This document shows, in pieces, positions 53,062 to 63,445 of a stretch of DNA of 64,000 nucleotides. The translations under genes and the position numbers were made by a program. The notes beneath the pieces are model-generated. The model was not told the DNA's origin. It saw only the letters and a list, made by a program, of their open reading frames with translations, and did not search any database. Source of the stretch: Pseudomonas fluorescens (lineage in GTDB: Bacteria; Pseudomonadota; Gammaproteobacteria; Pseudomonadales; Pseudomonadaceae). Each line of letters starts with the position of its first letter. Position 1 is the stretch's first letter. Location: contig NZ_JAGGOF010000019.1 of assembly GCF_018614775.1 (NCBI RefSeq), forward strand, positions 1 through 64,000. Reading direction: 5' to 3'.

Positions 53062-53858
53062 CAGAGTTCGTCCACCATTTCACCACCGCGCCGGCGAAAC
53101 ATGCGCAGGCCGGTGACGCACAACAGCAGGCCAACGACCAGCAACGGCAGCAAGGAACTCCACACCGGCCACTGGTTGTAGAGAAACAGGTTCTGGTAGC
53201 TCTGCATTAGCGCGGTCATGGGATTGAACGCCAGCAGTTGCTGGATCGAGGGGGGAAGGATCGTCATCGGGTAAACGATCGGGGTGAGCCAGAACCAGAA
53301 TTGCAGGCAGATGCCGAACAACTGTCCGACATCGCGGAAAAACACGTTGAGAATTCCCAGCAACATGCCCAGCCCGGCGGCAAACATGACCTGCAGGGCC
53401 AGTAGCGGTATCAATGCCAGCAAGCTCATGCCGGGCCAGCGCCCGGTGATCAGCAGAAAACCGAGGAACAAGCCGAGGATGATCGCGAAGTTGATTCCGG
53501 CGTTGAGCAGCACGATCACCGGCAGGCAGACCCTGGGGAAGCTGATTTTCTTCAGCAGGTTGGCGTTCTCCAGGAACATGCCCTGGCTACGGGTGGTGAT
53601 TTCAGCGAACAAACCCCAGGTCAGCAAGCCGGCACAGAGGTAGACGCTGTAGGCCATGCCGTCTTCCACCCCGGGCAGGCGGGCGCGCATGATGTGGGAA
53701 AAAATCACCGTGTAGACCAGGATCATCGACAGCGGATTGAGCACCGTCCACAGCGCGCCGAACAACGAGTTGCGATACCGCGCCTGGAATTCGCGCTTGA
53801 CGCTGCCCAGGACGAAGCCGCGGTAGCTCCACAGGGTGCGTTGCAAGGTCAATAACAT
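53061..53858 (-). CDS. wzm: O-polysaccharide ABC transporter permease Wzm
   Basis: This 265-residue inner-membrane permease of the ABC-2 type has six predicted helices, for example FAIILGLFLGFLLIT and LALQVMFAAGLGMLLGILN. The N-terminal SVKREFQARYRNSLFGALWTVLNPL is typical of polysaccharide exporters. It forms the channel with Wzt. One-base junctions on both sides imply coupling. Confidence 0.93.
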   Translation of the reverse strand: MLLTLQRTLWSYRGFVLGSVKREFQARYRNSLFGALWTVLNPLSMILVYTVIFSHIMRARLPGVEDGMAYSVYLCAGLLTWGLFAEITTRSQGMFLENANLLKKISFPRVCLPVIVLLNAGINFAIILGLFLGFLLITGRWPGMSLLALIPLLALQVMFAAGLGMLLGILNVFFRDVGQLFGICLQFWFWLTPIVYPMTILPPSIQQLLAFNPMTALMQSYQNLFLYNQWPVWSSLLPLLVVGLLLCVTGLRMFRRRGGEMVDEL

Positions 53859-55300
53859 CAGACGGCCCTGCCGTAGTGATCCTCGAAGCGAACGATGTCG
53901 TCTTCGCCCAGGTATTCGCCGCTCTGCACTTCGATGATGACCAGGTCGATGACGCCGGGGTTTTCCAGGCGATGCTTGTGGCCGGCGGGGATGAAGGTCG
54001 ACTCGTTCTTGGCCACCAGGTGCGAACCCGAGCCGTTGTTGGTGACCTTGGCCATGCCTTCGACTACCACCCAGTGTTCGTTGCGGTGATGGTGCATCTG
54101 CAGCGACAGCGACGCGCCGGGCTTGACCACGATGCGCTTGATCTTGAAGCGCGGCCCCTCTTCGAGCACGGTGTAGCTGCCCCAGGGCCGGCTGACCGTG
54201 CGGTGCAGGCGATAGGCTTCGTGTGCCTTGTCCTTGAGTTGCCGGGCGACGCGGCGAACGTCCTGGGCGCGGTCGGCGTGGGCCACCAGCACGGCGTCGG
54301 CGGTGTCGATGATGATCAGGTCTTCCACGCCCAGGGCCGCCACCAATCGCCCGTCGCTCTGGACGAAGTTGCGCTGGCTATCGATGAACAGGGCCTCGCC
54401 CGTGGCGCGGTTGCCCTGCGCATCGGCAGGCACCAGGCCGGCGACGGCGCTCCAGGAACCGATATCGCTCCAGTCGAAGGCGGCCGGGATCACCACGACG
54501 TTGGCGGAGCGCTCCATCAGGGCATAGTCGATGGAAATATCCGGCATGTCGGTGAAATGTTCGGCGGACAACTCCTGCTGCACGCAACCCGAAGTCTCCA
54601 CCGCGGCGCTGGCGGCGATGCAGGCGCGGGCCTGTTCCAGCAGCTCGGGAGCGTGGGTGTGCAACTCCGCCAGCAGGGTCTTGACCGTGAAGCAGAACAT
54701 GCCTGAATTCCACAGAAACCGGCCGCTTTCCAGGTAGTGGGTGGCGGTCTGCAGGTCGGGTTTTTCGATGAAGCGCACGACCTTGGCCGCGCCCTTGGTA
54801 TCCAGGGGCTTGCCCCTTTCGATGTAGCCGAAGCCGGTTTCCGGCGCCGTCGGCAGTACGCCGAAGGTGACCAGATGGCCGCGCTTGGCCAGCTCCACCG
54901 CGTGTTCCACGGAGGCCTTGAAGGCGGCCTCGTCCTGGATCAGGTGATCGGCGGGCATGACCACCAGGATCGTATCGTCGCCGTGCAAGGCTTGCACAGC
55001 GAGGGCGGCGGCGGCGATGGCCGGCGCGGTGTTTCGGCCCGTCGGTTCCAGTACGAAGTGGCCGCGATGACGTTCCAGGTGAGCGCTTTGATAATGGTCG
55101 CGGCTCTGGAAGTAATACTCGCGATTGGTGACGGTGACGATATCGCCCCGACCGTCGAACAACGCTGCGGCACGCCGATAGGTCTTGCCCAGCAACGACT
55201 GGCCGTCGGGCAAGACCATGAAGGGTTTGGGATGGCCTTCGCGGGACACCGGCCACAACCTCGTCCCGGCACCGCCGGAGAGAATCACGGGAATGAGCAT
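53858..55300 (-). CDS. wbpW: Mannose-1-phosphate guanylyltransferase / mannose-6-phosphate isomerase
   Basis: This 480-residue bifunctional enzyme converts fructose-6-phosphate toward GDP-mannose. The N-terminal pyrophosphorylase signature is GGAGTRLWPVSREGHPKPF (about 9-27), with LEPTGRNTAPAI further on. The C-terminal cupin isomerase domain holds PGASLSLQMHHHRNEHWVVVEG and zinc-binding histidines. It supplies GDP-mannose to Gmd and starts 3 bp after the gmd stop. AlgA-type paralogues share the architecture, but the location fixes it as WbpW. Confidence 0.92.
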   Translation of the reverse strand: MLIPVILSGGAGTRLWPVSREGHPKPFMVLPDGQSLLGKTYRRAAALFDGRGDIVTVTNREYYFQSRDHYQSAHLERHRGHFVLEPTGRNTAPAIAAAALAVQALHGDDTILVVMPADHLIQDEAAFKASVEHAVELAKRGHLVTFGVLPTAPETGFGYIERGKPLDTKGAAKVVRFIEKPDLQTATHYLESGRFLWNSGMFCFTVKTLLAELHTHAPELLEQARACIAASAAVETSGCVQQELSAEHFTDMPDISIDYALMERSANVVVIPAAFDWSDIGSWSAVAGLVPADAQGNRATGEALFIDSQRNFVQSDGRLVAALGVEDLIIIDTADAVLVAHADRAQDVRRVARQLKDKAHEAYRLHRTVSRPWGSYTVLEEGPRFKIKRIVVKPGASLSLQMHHHRNEHWVVVEGMAKVTNNGSGSHLVAKNESTFIPAGHKHRLENPGVIDLVIIEVQSGEYLGEDDIVRFEDHYGRAV

Positions 55301-55303
55301 GAC

Positions 55304-57183
<1,880 letters not shown>

Positions 57184-57605
57184 GCATCAACCCCCTTTGA
57201 TGGATACGTCGTTCTCTGGCGAATTAGGTAGGAAATTTCCGTAAGATCGGGGAAATATCATCCAACAATCAGCCAAGAGAAGCGTTTGTTGTAGTTGTTT
57301 GGCTGCCAATCTGTGCCAATTTCGCGGCAATTTCAACAACGCAAACCGTGACCGGTCAGTTCTCATATTTATAGCGGGTTTATTCATGCCGGGCGGTTCA
57401 CGAACCCTTGGCGGATGTGTTTAGAATGCCCCTCGACACCAACCCCCGGTGAGGGTCTCCAGATTGAACCGCAGGGCGAGGGTCACTAAAAACAAGAACG
57501 AGACGGGTAGACAGGGAATCGACGAACGCGGCATGGCCGGTTCGCTCAGTGACCCGACCGTCATGAAAAGAGGTAGCCAGGATGGCGACCTCCCTTTGGG
57601 GTGCC
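57184..57605. promoter_or_regulatory. Divergent control region of the A-band locus
   Basis: The 422 bp between rmd and the plus-strand glycosyltransferase gene hold no credible gene and are AT-richer than the flanks, mostly at 57200-57390. A minus-strand TATAAA-like hexamer (within 57366-57375) and a plus-strand TAGAAT (57423-57428) are candidate -10 elements without good -35 partners. No JUMPstart element was recognised. Confidence 0.45.
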
Positions 57606-59237
57606 ATGAACTTCATTCTTTACTCGGACGTAAACGACCACTCCATCAGTCAGAGCCTCGGCCGCCCGGAGTACAGCTATTACTTCGTGCTCAAGGCCTA
57701 TCGTCCGGTGCTTGAAAGCCTGGGGACGGTGCATGTGGTGGCATCCGTCGCCGAGGTCGATCCGCTGTACCTGACATTGCAACAGGCTGGGCAGGATTGC
57801 CTGTTCCTTTCGTTTTCCCCCCCTCACAAAACGCCCGTCGACCTGCTGTGTCCGATGGTCTGCGTGGTGGCCTGGGAGTTCGATTCGATCCCGGCCGAGC
57901 ATTGGGATGACGATCTTCGGCATGACTGGAGTCGCACGCTGGCGCGCCATGGCCGGGTCATCACCCTGTCCAGCCACACGGCCGAAGCCATTCGGCGGAC
58001 CTTGGGCGAGGATTTTCCGGTGTTGGTCCTGCCGACACCGCTATGGGAGCGTTTCGCAACGGTTCGTGAGCAGTACCCGAGTACTCCGATGAACCCTGGC
58101 ACGACCTTGCAGATCAAGGGCTGCATCATCGACAGCCGCGTCCTCGGGCTGTCGGCCGATGGCTTGATCGCGCCAATCTGCGAAGAAGCGTTGACGTTGT
58201 CCGAGCCGCCCGTGGAAGACGCGCCGCTACCGGACCCTGTGGTCGAACCGCCGCCCCTGACGTGGCGGCGCCGTGCATTCATCTCTCGTCACTACCTGCG
58301 CGAAGTCATCCGCGCTGTCGCCGGCAGGACCGAGCAAGGTCCGGTCTGGCTGCTCAAGCACAACCTGCTTTGTTGGTATCGCGAGGCGGTCCGCGACCTG
58401 ATTCCGGTGCCTGTCCGCGTTTCGGTCAATCGGATACTGAGGGGGCCGCCAGTGCCGACGGCTCCAGCGGTTGTCGAGCCGGTGCCCGAGTCACTGCCGG
58501 AACACCCCCAGGCCGTGCTGCCCGATACCACCCAGACAGTCACGACCGAGGTCAGTGGCGTGGTGTATGTCAGCGTGTTCAACCCCGATGACGGGCGCAA
58601 GAACTGGCATCACCTGGTCACTGCATTCTGTTGGGCCCTGCGGGACGTCGAGGACGCGACGCTGGTGCTGAAGATGACCCAGAACGACCTGTCGACCTAC
58701 TACGTCGAGCTGTTGACGCTGTTGTCCCAGCTCTCGCCGTTCAGTTGCCGCGTGCTGGTGCTGCACGGTTACCTGGAAGACGAACAGTTCGCCAGCTTGT
58801 ATGGCGCGGCCAGTTTCTACGTCAACGCTTCACGCTGCGAAGGCCTGTGCCTGCCATTGATGGAGTTCATGTCCTGCGCCCGGCCGGCGATTGCGCCGGA
58901 CCATACGGCGATGCGCGATTACATCGATACCGAGGTGGCCTTCATCGTCGAATCCAGCCGCGAACCGACGATCTGGCCAGAGGACTCGCGCATCTTGTAT
59001 CGCACCTTGCGGCATCGTCCCGACTGGGGGTCACTGAAGCTCGCGTACCAGCAGAGCTACGCGATGGCGCGGCATCAGCCGCAGGCCTACCAGGCCATGG
59101 CCGCTGCGGCCAACGAGCGCATGCGCCGCTATTGCGGTTTCGCCCCGGTGCAGCAACGGCTGGCGAATTTCCTGGCGGTTGCAGAGGATGATGAAACGCT
59201 GTCGCTGGCGATCCGGGCGGGGAGCGCGTCATGTTGA
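57606..59237 (+). CDS. Glycosyltransferase (GT4-like) with 106-residue insertion, A-band locus
   Basis: This 543-residue protein is paralogous to the next gene. Both begin with an acidic/aromatic segment and SLGRPEYSYYFVLK or its equivalent, and share VFNPxDGRKNW (about 325-334 here) and a donor-site SRCEGLCLPLMEFMSCARPAIAPDHTAM. About 106 extra residues (roughly 200-310) are Pro-rich with a basic stretch WRRRAFISRHYLREVIRA, perhaps binding the membrane. The start ATG at 57606 aligns with the paralogue; ATG at 57582 is possible. The corresponding P. aeruginosa locus also has glycosyltransferases here that affect the common polysaccharide antigen. Confidence 0.8.
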   Translation: MNFILYSDVNDHSISQSLGRPEYSYYFVLKAYRPVLESLGTVHVVASVAEVDPLYLTLQQAGQDCLFLSFSPPHKTPVDLLCPMVCVVAWEFDSIPAEHWDDDLRHDWSRTLARHGRVITLSSHTAEAIRRTLGEDFPVLVLPTPLWERFATVREQYPSTPMNPGTTLQIKGCIIDSRVLGLSADGLIAPICEEALTLSEPPVEDAPLPDPVVEPPPLTWRRRAFISRHYLREVIRAVAGRTEQGPVWLLKHNLLCWYREAVRDLIPVPVRVSVNRILRGPPVPTAPAVVEPVPESLPEHPQAVLPDTTQTVTTEVSGVVYVSVFNPDDGRKNWHHLVTAFCWALRDVEDATLVLKMTQNDLSTYYVELLTLLSQLSPFSCRVLVLHGYLEDEQFASLYGAASFYVNASRCEGLCLPLMEFMSCARPAIAPDHTAMRDYIDTEVAFIVESSREPTIWPEDSRILYRTLRHRPDWGSLKLAYQQSYAMARHQPQAYQAMAAAANERMRRYCGFAPVQQRLANFLAVAEDDETLSLAIRAGSASC

Positions 59238-60523
59238 TCATCATTTATTCGGAAACCAACCAGAGCAACATCCTGGAGAACCTCGGCAAGCCCGAGTACA
59301 GCTATTACTTCGTGCTCAAGGAGTTCCGGCCGGTGCTGGAGCGGCTGGGGCGGGTGATTGAAGTGACCCGGCCGGACGACGAAGTCGACCTGTTGTATGC
59401 CGATTGCCTGCGCCGTGGCGAAGACTGCGTGTTCCTGTCGTTTTCACCGCCCCATCGCACCGCTGCCCACTACGCTTGTCCGACGGTGCCGGTATTCGCC
59501 TGGGAATTCAGCACCCTGCCCACCGAAAGCTGGCAGGGTGAACCCCGGCACGATTGGCGGGTGGTGCTTGGCGCGACGGGCATGGCAATCACCCATTCCA
59601 GCTTCACCGTCAGTACCGTGCGCGAGGCGATGGGCGCGGATTTCCCGGTCGTCGCCATCGCCGCGCCGGTGTGGGACCGTTTTGCCGCACGTGGCGCGGT
59701 ATTGGCCCAGCGACCGACGGTCGAGCACATGCGCCTGCAACTGCGTGGCTTGTTAATCGATAGCCGCACCACCGACCTGCGACCCTATGGCCCGCCGGCC
59801 CATCAGGCCGGAACCCCGCTGGTGCTTGACGGCCCGGCCGAGGACTGCGAGTTGCTGCTGGACGGGGTGATCTACACCTCGGTGTTCAACCCTTATGATG
59901 GGCGCAAGAACTGGAAGGACATGATCAGCGCATTTTGCGCGACGTTCCGCGACGTTCCCGATGCGACGCTGGTGCTCAAGCTGACCCATCACGATGTCAG
60001 CGCTGCGCTCACCGACATGCTGCACCACGTCTACAAGAACCAGTCGTACCGGTGTCGCATCGTGCTGATTCACGGTTACCTGGCGGACGTGGACTATGAG
60101 CGGCTGGTGGAAGCCACCCGATACGTGGTCAACTGCTCCTATGGGGAAGGGCAGTGCCTGCCGCTGATGGAGTTCATGTCCTGTGGCCGCCCCGCGATTG
60201 CCCCGCTGAACACGGCGATGGCCGACTACATCGATCACGACAATGCCTTCATCGTCGACTCCACCGAGGAACTGACCGCCTGGCCCCACGACCCACGCGC
60301 GGCGTATCGGACCCTGCGCTACGTCACCGACTGGGACTCATTGTGTTCAGCCTTTCGCGCCAGCTATGACGTGGCCAGGAACGACCCCGAGCGCTATCGC
60401 CGCCTGTCGGCCCACGCCGTGCGCAGCCTGGAGAGGTTCTGCAGCCAGGCCAATGCCGAGCAGCGCCTGGCGGCGTTTTTCGAACAGACATCGGAGCGTC
60501 GCCGGAACGCGCAGCAGTCATGA
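59231..60523 (+). CDS. Glycosyltransferase (GT4-like), paralogue of the preceding gene
   Basis: This 430-residue protein contains ETNQSNILENLGKPEYSYYFVLKEF at the start, VFNPYDGRKNW at about 219-227, and a donor site SYGEGQCLPLMEFMSCGRPAIAPLNTAMADYID. It is the same fold as its neighbour without the insertion. The start overlaps the previous stop by 7 bp and the end overlaps the methyltransferase gene by 4 bp. It likely adds a sugar to the rhamnan chain end or core junction; the exact acceptor is unknown. Confidence 0.82.
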   Translation: MLIIIYSETNQSNILENLGKPEYSYYFVLKEFRPVLERLGRVIEVTRPDDEVDLLYADCLRRGEDCVFLSFSPPHRTAAHYACPTVPVFAWEFSTLPTESWQGEPRHDWRVVLGATGMAITHSSFTVSTVREAMGADFPVVAIAAPVWDRFAARGAVLAQRPTVEHMRLQLRGLLIDSRTTDLRPYGPPAHQAGTPLVLDGPAEDCELLLDGVIYTSVFNPYDGRKNWKDMISAFCATFRDVPDATLVLKLTHHDVSAALTDMLHHVYKNQSYRCRIVLIHGYLADVDYERLVEATRYVVNCSYGEGQCLPLMEFMSCGRPAIAPLNTAMADYIDHDNAFIVDSTEELTAWPHDPRAAYRTLRYVTDWDSLCSAFRASYDVARNDPERYRRLSAHAVRSLERFCSQANAEQRLAAFFEQTSERRRNAQQS

Positions 60524-61392
60524 TCCAGCGCCTGCTTGCCTGGCTCAGGCCGCCGGTCGACTCCGCGCCGCCACCGACAGGCGCCGTCTCGCCCCGTGAT
60601 GCCGGCCTCTACGACGCGATGCTCGACGGGTGGTTTAGCAATGAAACCGGCGAGTTGCTTAAAGGTTTCGCCGTTGGCGCCAACGATACGCTGTTGGACG
60701 TGGGGTGCGGCGAAGGCGTGGCGACACTGTTCGCGGTGCGCCAGGGCGCGGCGGTGATCTTTACCGACAGCGAACAGGACAAGGTGCGCGACCTTGCGCG
60801 GCAGGTCGAGGCCCAGACAACGGCGCCATTCCTGGGGCTGGTCAGCAACAGCTTGCCGTTGCCCTTGGCCGACGGGTGTGCGAACAAAATCGTCTGCATG
60901 GAAGTACTCGAACATATCGACAAACCGGAGCCGTTCATGGCCGAGTTGGTGCGCATGGGCCAGCCTGGCGCGCAGTACCTGCTCAGCGTCCCGGCGCCAG
61001 TGGGTGAACATCTGCAGCGAGGCATCGCACCGGCGAGCTACTTCCAGGCGCCCAACCATGTGCAGATTTTCAGTGCCGAACGCTTTGCCGCCCTGGTGGA
61101 AGACGCAGGCCTGGTGATCGAGCATCGCCAGGCCAGCGGATTTTTCTGGGTCATGGGCATGATTTTCTTCTGGGCCAGCGAACAAGCGGCCGGGCGCAAT
61201 ATCGAAGGTGCCGTGCGCGACCGTATCCAGGCACCGTATCCCGCGCTGATGGAGCGCTGGGCGGGTGTCTGGCAGGACTTGCTGACGCAACCCGATGGCC
61301 TGGCGATCAAGCAAGTGCTGGACCGGTTCATGCCCAAGAGCCAGGTCATCATCGCCCGCAAGCCTGATGTTCTGTCGGGGAGTACCGCATGA
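60520..61392 (+). CDS. SAM-dependent methyltransferase 1, A-band locus
   Basis: This 290-residue class I methyltransferase has the SAM motif LLDVGCGEG (58-66) and the later motif VCMEVLEHIDKPEPF. It is clearly related to the gene at 62534: both share the GWFxxxTGEL segment with the SAM motif at the same residue number, and the C-terminal KSQVIIARKP. Probably an O-methyltransferase acting on the polysaccharide, for example making the O-methyl-rhamnose known at A-band chain ends. It overlaps both neighbours by 4 bp. Confidence 0.83.
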   Translation: MIQRLLAWLRPPVDSAPPPTGAVSPRDAGLYDAMLDGWFSNETGELLKGFAVGANDTLLDVGCGEGVATLFAVRQGAAVIFTDSEQDKVRDLARQVEAQTTAPFLGLVSNSLPLPLADGCANKIVCMEVLEHIDKPEPFMAELVRMGQPGAQYLLSVPAPVGEHLQRGIAPASYFQAPNHVQIFSAERFAALVEDAGLVIEHRQASGFFWVMGMIFFWASEQAAGRNIEGAVRDRIQAPYPALMERWAGVWQDLLTQPDGLAIKQVLDRFMPKSQVIIARKPDVLSGSTA

Positions 61393-62540
61393 GCAGCAAG
61401 CGAATCATGGACATCGAGTTGCTGAGGGCCGTTGCGGTGGCGGGCGTGTTGTTCCACCACGTACAAGGCATGTTTCCCGGCGGATGGCCGCGCCTGACGG
61501 CCCTGGCCGATAGCTTTCAACTGTGGTGGGGGGTGGATCTGTTTTTTGCCATCTCTGGGTTTGTCATCGGGCGCAGCCTGATTCCGCAACTGCGTCGCTG
61601 CGGCGGCCCGGGGCAGTTCTGGGCGGTCGCCCGCGGGTTCTGGATTCGCCGGGCGTTTCGCCTGCTGCCGTCAGCCTGGCTCTGGCTGCTGCTGGTGCTG
61701 TGCGCGGTGTTCTTTTTCAATCGCTCCGGCGCGTTCGGCAGCGTACAAGCCAACCTGCAAGCCACCCTGGCCGGTTTGCTGCAGTTTGCCAACCTGCGCT
61801 TTGCCGATGCATTCATGCGTTATGAGTACGGCGCCAGTTTCGTGTACTGGACGCTCTCGCTGGAGGAGCAGTTCTACCTGGTCCTGCCGCTGCTGGTGTT
61901 TGTTTCGCGTCGGTACCTGGTCTGGGTATTGCTGGCGGTGGTGCTGGTGCAGTTTTTCACCTGGCGGGCGCTGTGGTTGTCGGTGATCCGCACCGATGCC
62001 CTCGCGCTGGGCGTGTTGTTGTCGATCTGGAGCCTGCAACCGAGCTATTGGCGCTTCGAGCCCAAGGGGTTGCGCTGGCCCGGGTTGGGTGTACTGCTGA
62101 TCGTGGCCCTGGGCGGTGTGATGGCCTGGGTCGCGACCGAGCACTTCAATCTGTCGTTCTATCGCCTCGGGGTCATTGCGTTGTGCAGCGCCGTGCTGGT
62201 CTGGGTGGCCTCTTATGACCGCGATTACCTGTTGCCTCGCAGTCGGCTGAAAACCGCACTGACCTGGGTGGGCAGTCGCTCCTACGGGATCTATCTGATC
62301 CACGTCCCGGTGTTCTTCCTGCTGCGCGAGCTGTGGTTCCGCTTTGCCCCGTTGGGCTCGTCGGACCCGGCCAGCCACCCGTGGCTGGCCCTGGCCTGTG
62401 CCGTGTTGCTGATCGGGCTATTGAGTGAACTCAACTATCGGCTGGTCGAAATGCCCATGCGCAACCGGGGCGCCCGGTTGGTTGAACGCCTGTCCACCGC
62501 CCGCACTGTCCTTCCCGTTACTGGAGCCCCTTCATGCTGA
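61389..62540 (+). CDS. OafA-type membrane O-acyltransferase
   Basis: This 383-residue acyltransferase-3 family membrane protein has about ten helices. The conserved N-terminal Arg and His are Arg13 and His23/24 in LLRAVAVAGVLFHHV, followed by VDLFFAISGFVIGRSL and the family segment YWTLSLEEQFYLVLPLL. Such enzymes O-acetylate surface polysaccharides. It lies between the two methyltransferases, suggesting an O-acetyl group on the same glycan. Confidence 0.87.
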   Translation: MSSKRIMDIELLRAVAVAGVLFHHVQGMFPGGWPRLTALADSFQLWWGVDLFFAISGFVIGRSLIPQLRRCGGPGQFWAVARGFWIRRAFRLLPSAWLWLLLVLCAVFFFNRSGAFGSVQANLQATLAGLLQFANLRFADAFMRYEYGASFVYWTLSLEEQFYLVLPLLVFVSRRYLVWVLLAVVLVQFFTWRALWLSVIRTDALALGVLLSIWSLQPSYWRFEPKGLRWPGLGVLLIVALGGVMAWVATEHFNLSFYRLGVIALCSAVLVWVASYDRDYLLPRSRLKTALTWVGSRSYGIYLIHVPVFFLLRELWFRFAPLGSSDPASHPWLALACAVLLIGLLSELNYRLVEMPMRNRGARLVERLSTARTVLPVTGAPSC

Positions 62541-63358
62541 GCCTTTTGAAGAAACTCACGGCGGGCACGCCTGCGCCCGCGACGCCTGCAGCCGAGAAGG
62601 TCGACCCGTATATGCTCGGGCTGCACGATGCGATGCTCAGTGGCTGGTTCAACCAGCAGACGGGTGAGCTGTTCAGTGGTTTCCCGGTGACCGCGCAAGA
62701 CACGCTGCTGGATGTGGGCTGTGGTGATGGCGGCAACGTGCATTTTTGCGCAATGCGCGGGGCGAAGATCATCATCGCCGACATCGACGCGGCCAAGGTC
62801 GAGGCCACCCGGCAACGCTTGAGCGACACCCCGGCGCGCGGTGTCGAGTGCCATGTGACCGACTGCAACCCGTTGCCCATCGCCGACGCCACGGCCACCC
62901 GCGTGGTCTCCACCGAGGTCATCGAGCACGTCGACGACCCGGCGCAATTTCTCGCCGAACTGGTGCGGGTCGGCCAGCCCGGTGCGCTGTACCTGCTGAG
63001 CGTGCCGCACCCCAGTTCCGAAGAGCTGCAAAAGGACATCGCCGCCCCGGAGTACTTCCAGAAGCCCAATCACATTCGCATCATCAGCGAGGAGCAGTTC
63101 AAGGCGATGGTCAGCGAGGCCGGGCTGGAGGTGTTGAGCCACAGCCAGTACGGTTTCTACTGGTCCATGTGGATGCTGTTGTTCTGGGAAGCCAAGGTTG
63201 ATTTCAGCAATGCCGACCACCCGTTGCTCAACCATTGGGCCGATACCTGGCAAGCCGTGCTGGACTCGCCGCGAGGCGCGCAGATCAAGCAGGCCCTGGA
63301 CGCGGTGGTGGCCAAGAGTCAGGTGATCATTGCGCGTAAGCCTGGGGCGCTTCCATAG
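62534..63358 (+). CDS. SAM-dependent methyltransferase 2, A-band locus
   Basis: This 274-residue class I methyltransferase, paralogous to the gene at 60520, has the SAM motif LLDVGCGDG at 58-66, VVSTEVIEHVDDPAQF, and ends KSQVIIARKPGALP. It overlaps the acyltransferase gene by 7 bp and is the last gene of the five-gene operon. It may methylate a second position or a second residue. Confidence 0.83.
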   Translation: MLSLLKKLTAGTPAPATPAAEKVDPYMLGLHDAMLSGWFNQQTGELFSGFPVTAQDTLLDVGCGDGGNVHFCAMRGAKIIIADIDAAKVEATRQRLSDTPARGVECHVTDCNPLPIADATATRVVSTEVIEHVDDPAQFLAELVRVGQPGALYLLSVPHPSSEELQKDIAAPEYFQKPNHIRIISEEQFKAMVSEAGLEVLSHSQYGFYWSMWMLLFWEAKVDFSNADHPLLNHWADTWQAVLDSPRGAQIKQALDAVVAKSQVIIARKPGALP

Positions 63359-63445
63359 GCTCTTGTGTCGCAAGGGCTTTTGTAGCGTGGCAAGGGAGCC
63401 GGTAGCGTTAATCTATCGGCCTTTTCTTTGGGGTGGTGAGGCTTC

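Noticed and set aside
57396-57407. GGTTCACGAACC as a regulator site of the A-band locus
   Set aside because: The arms are only 5 bp and no second copy or known factor matches it.
57606-63358. Modification operon as a recent horizontal island
   Set aside because: Base composition looks like its neighbours by eye, there are no mobile genes or tRNA borders, and the same gene set is known beside the A-band cluster in P. aeruginosa.
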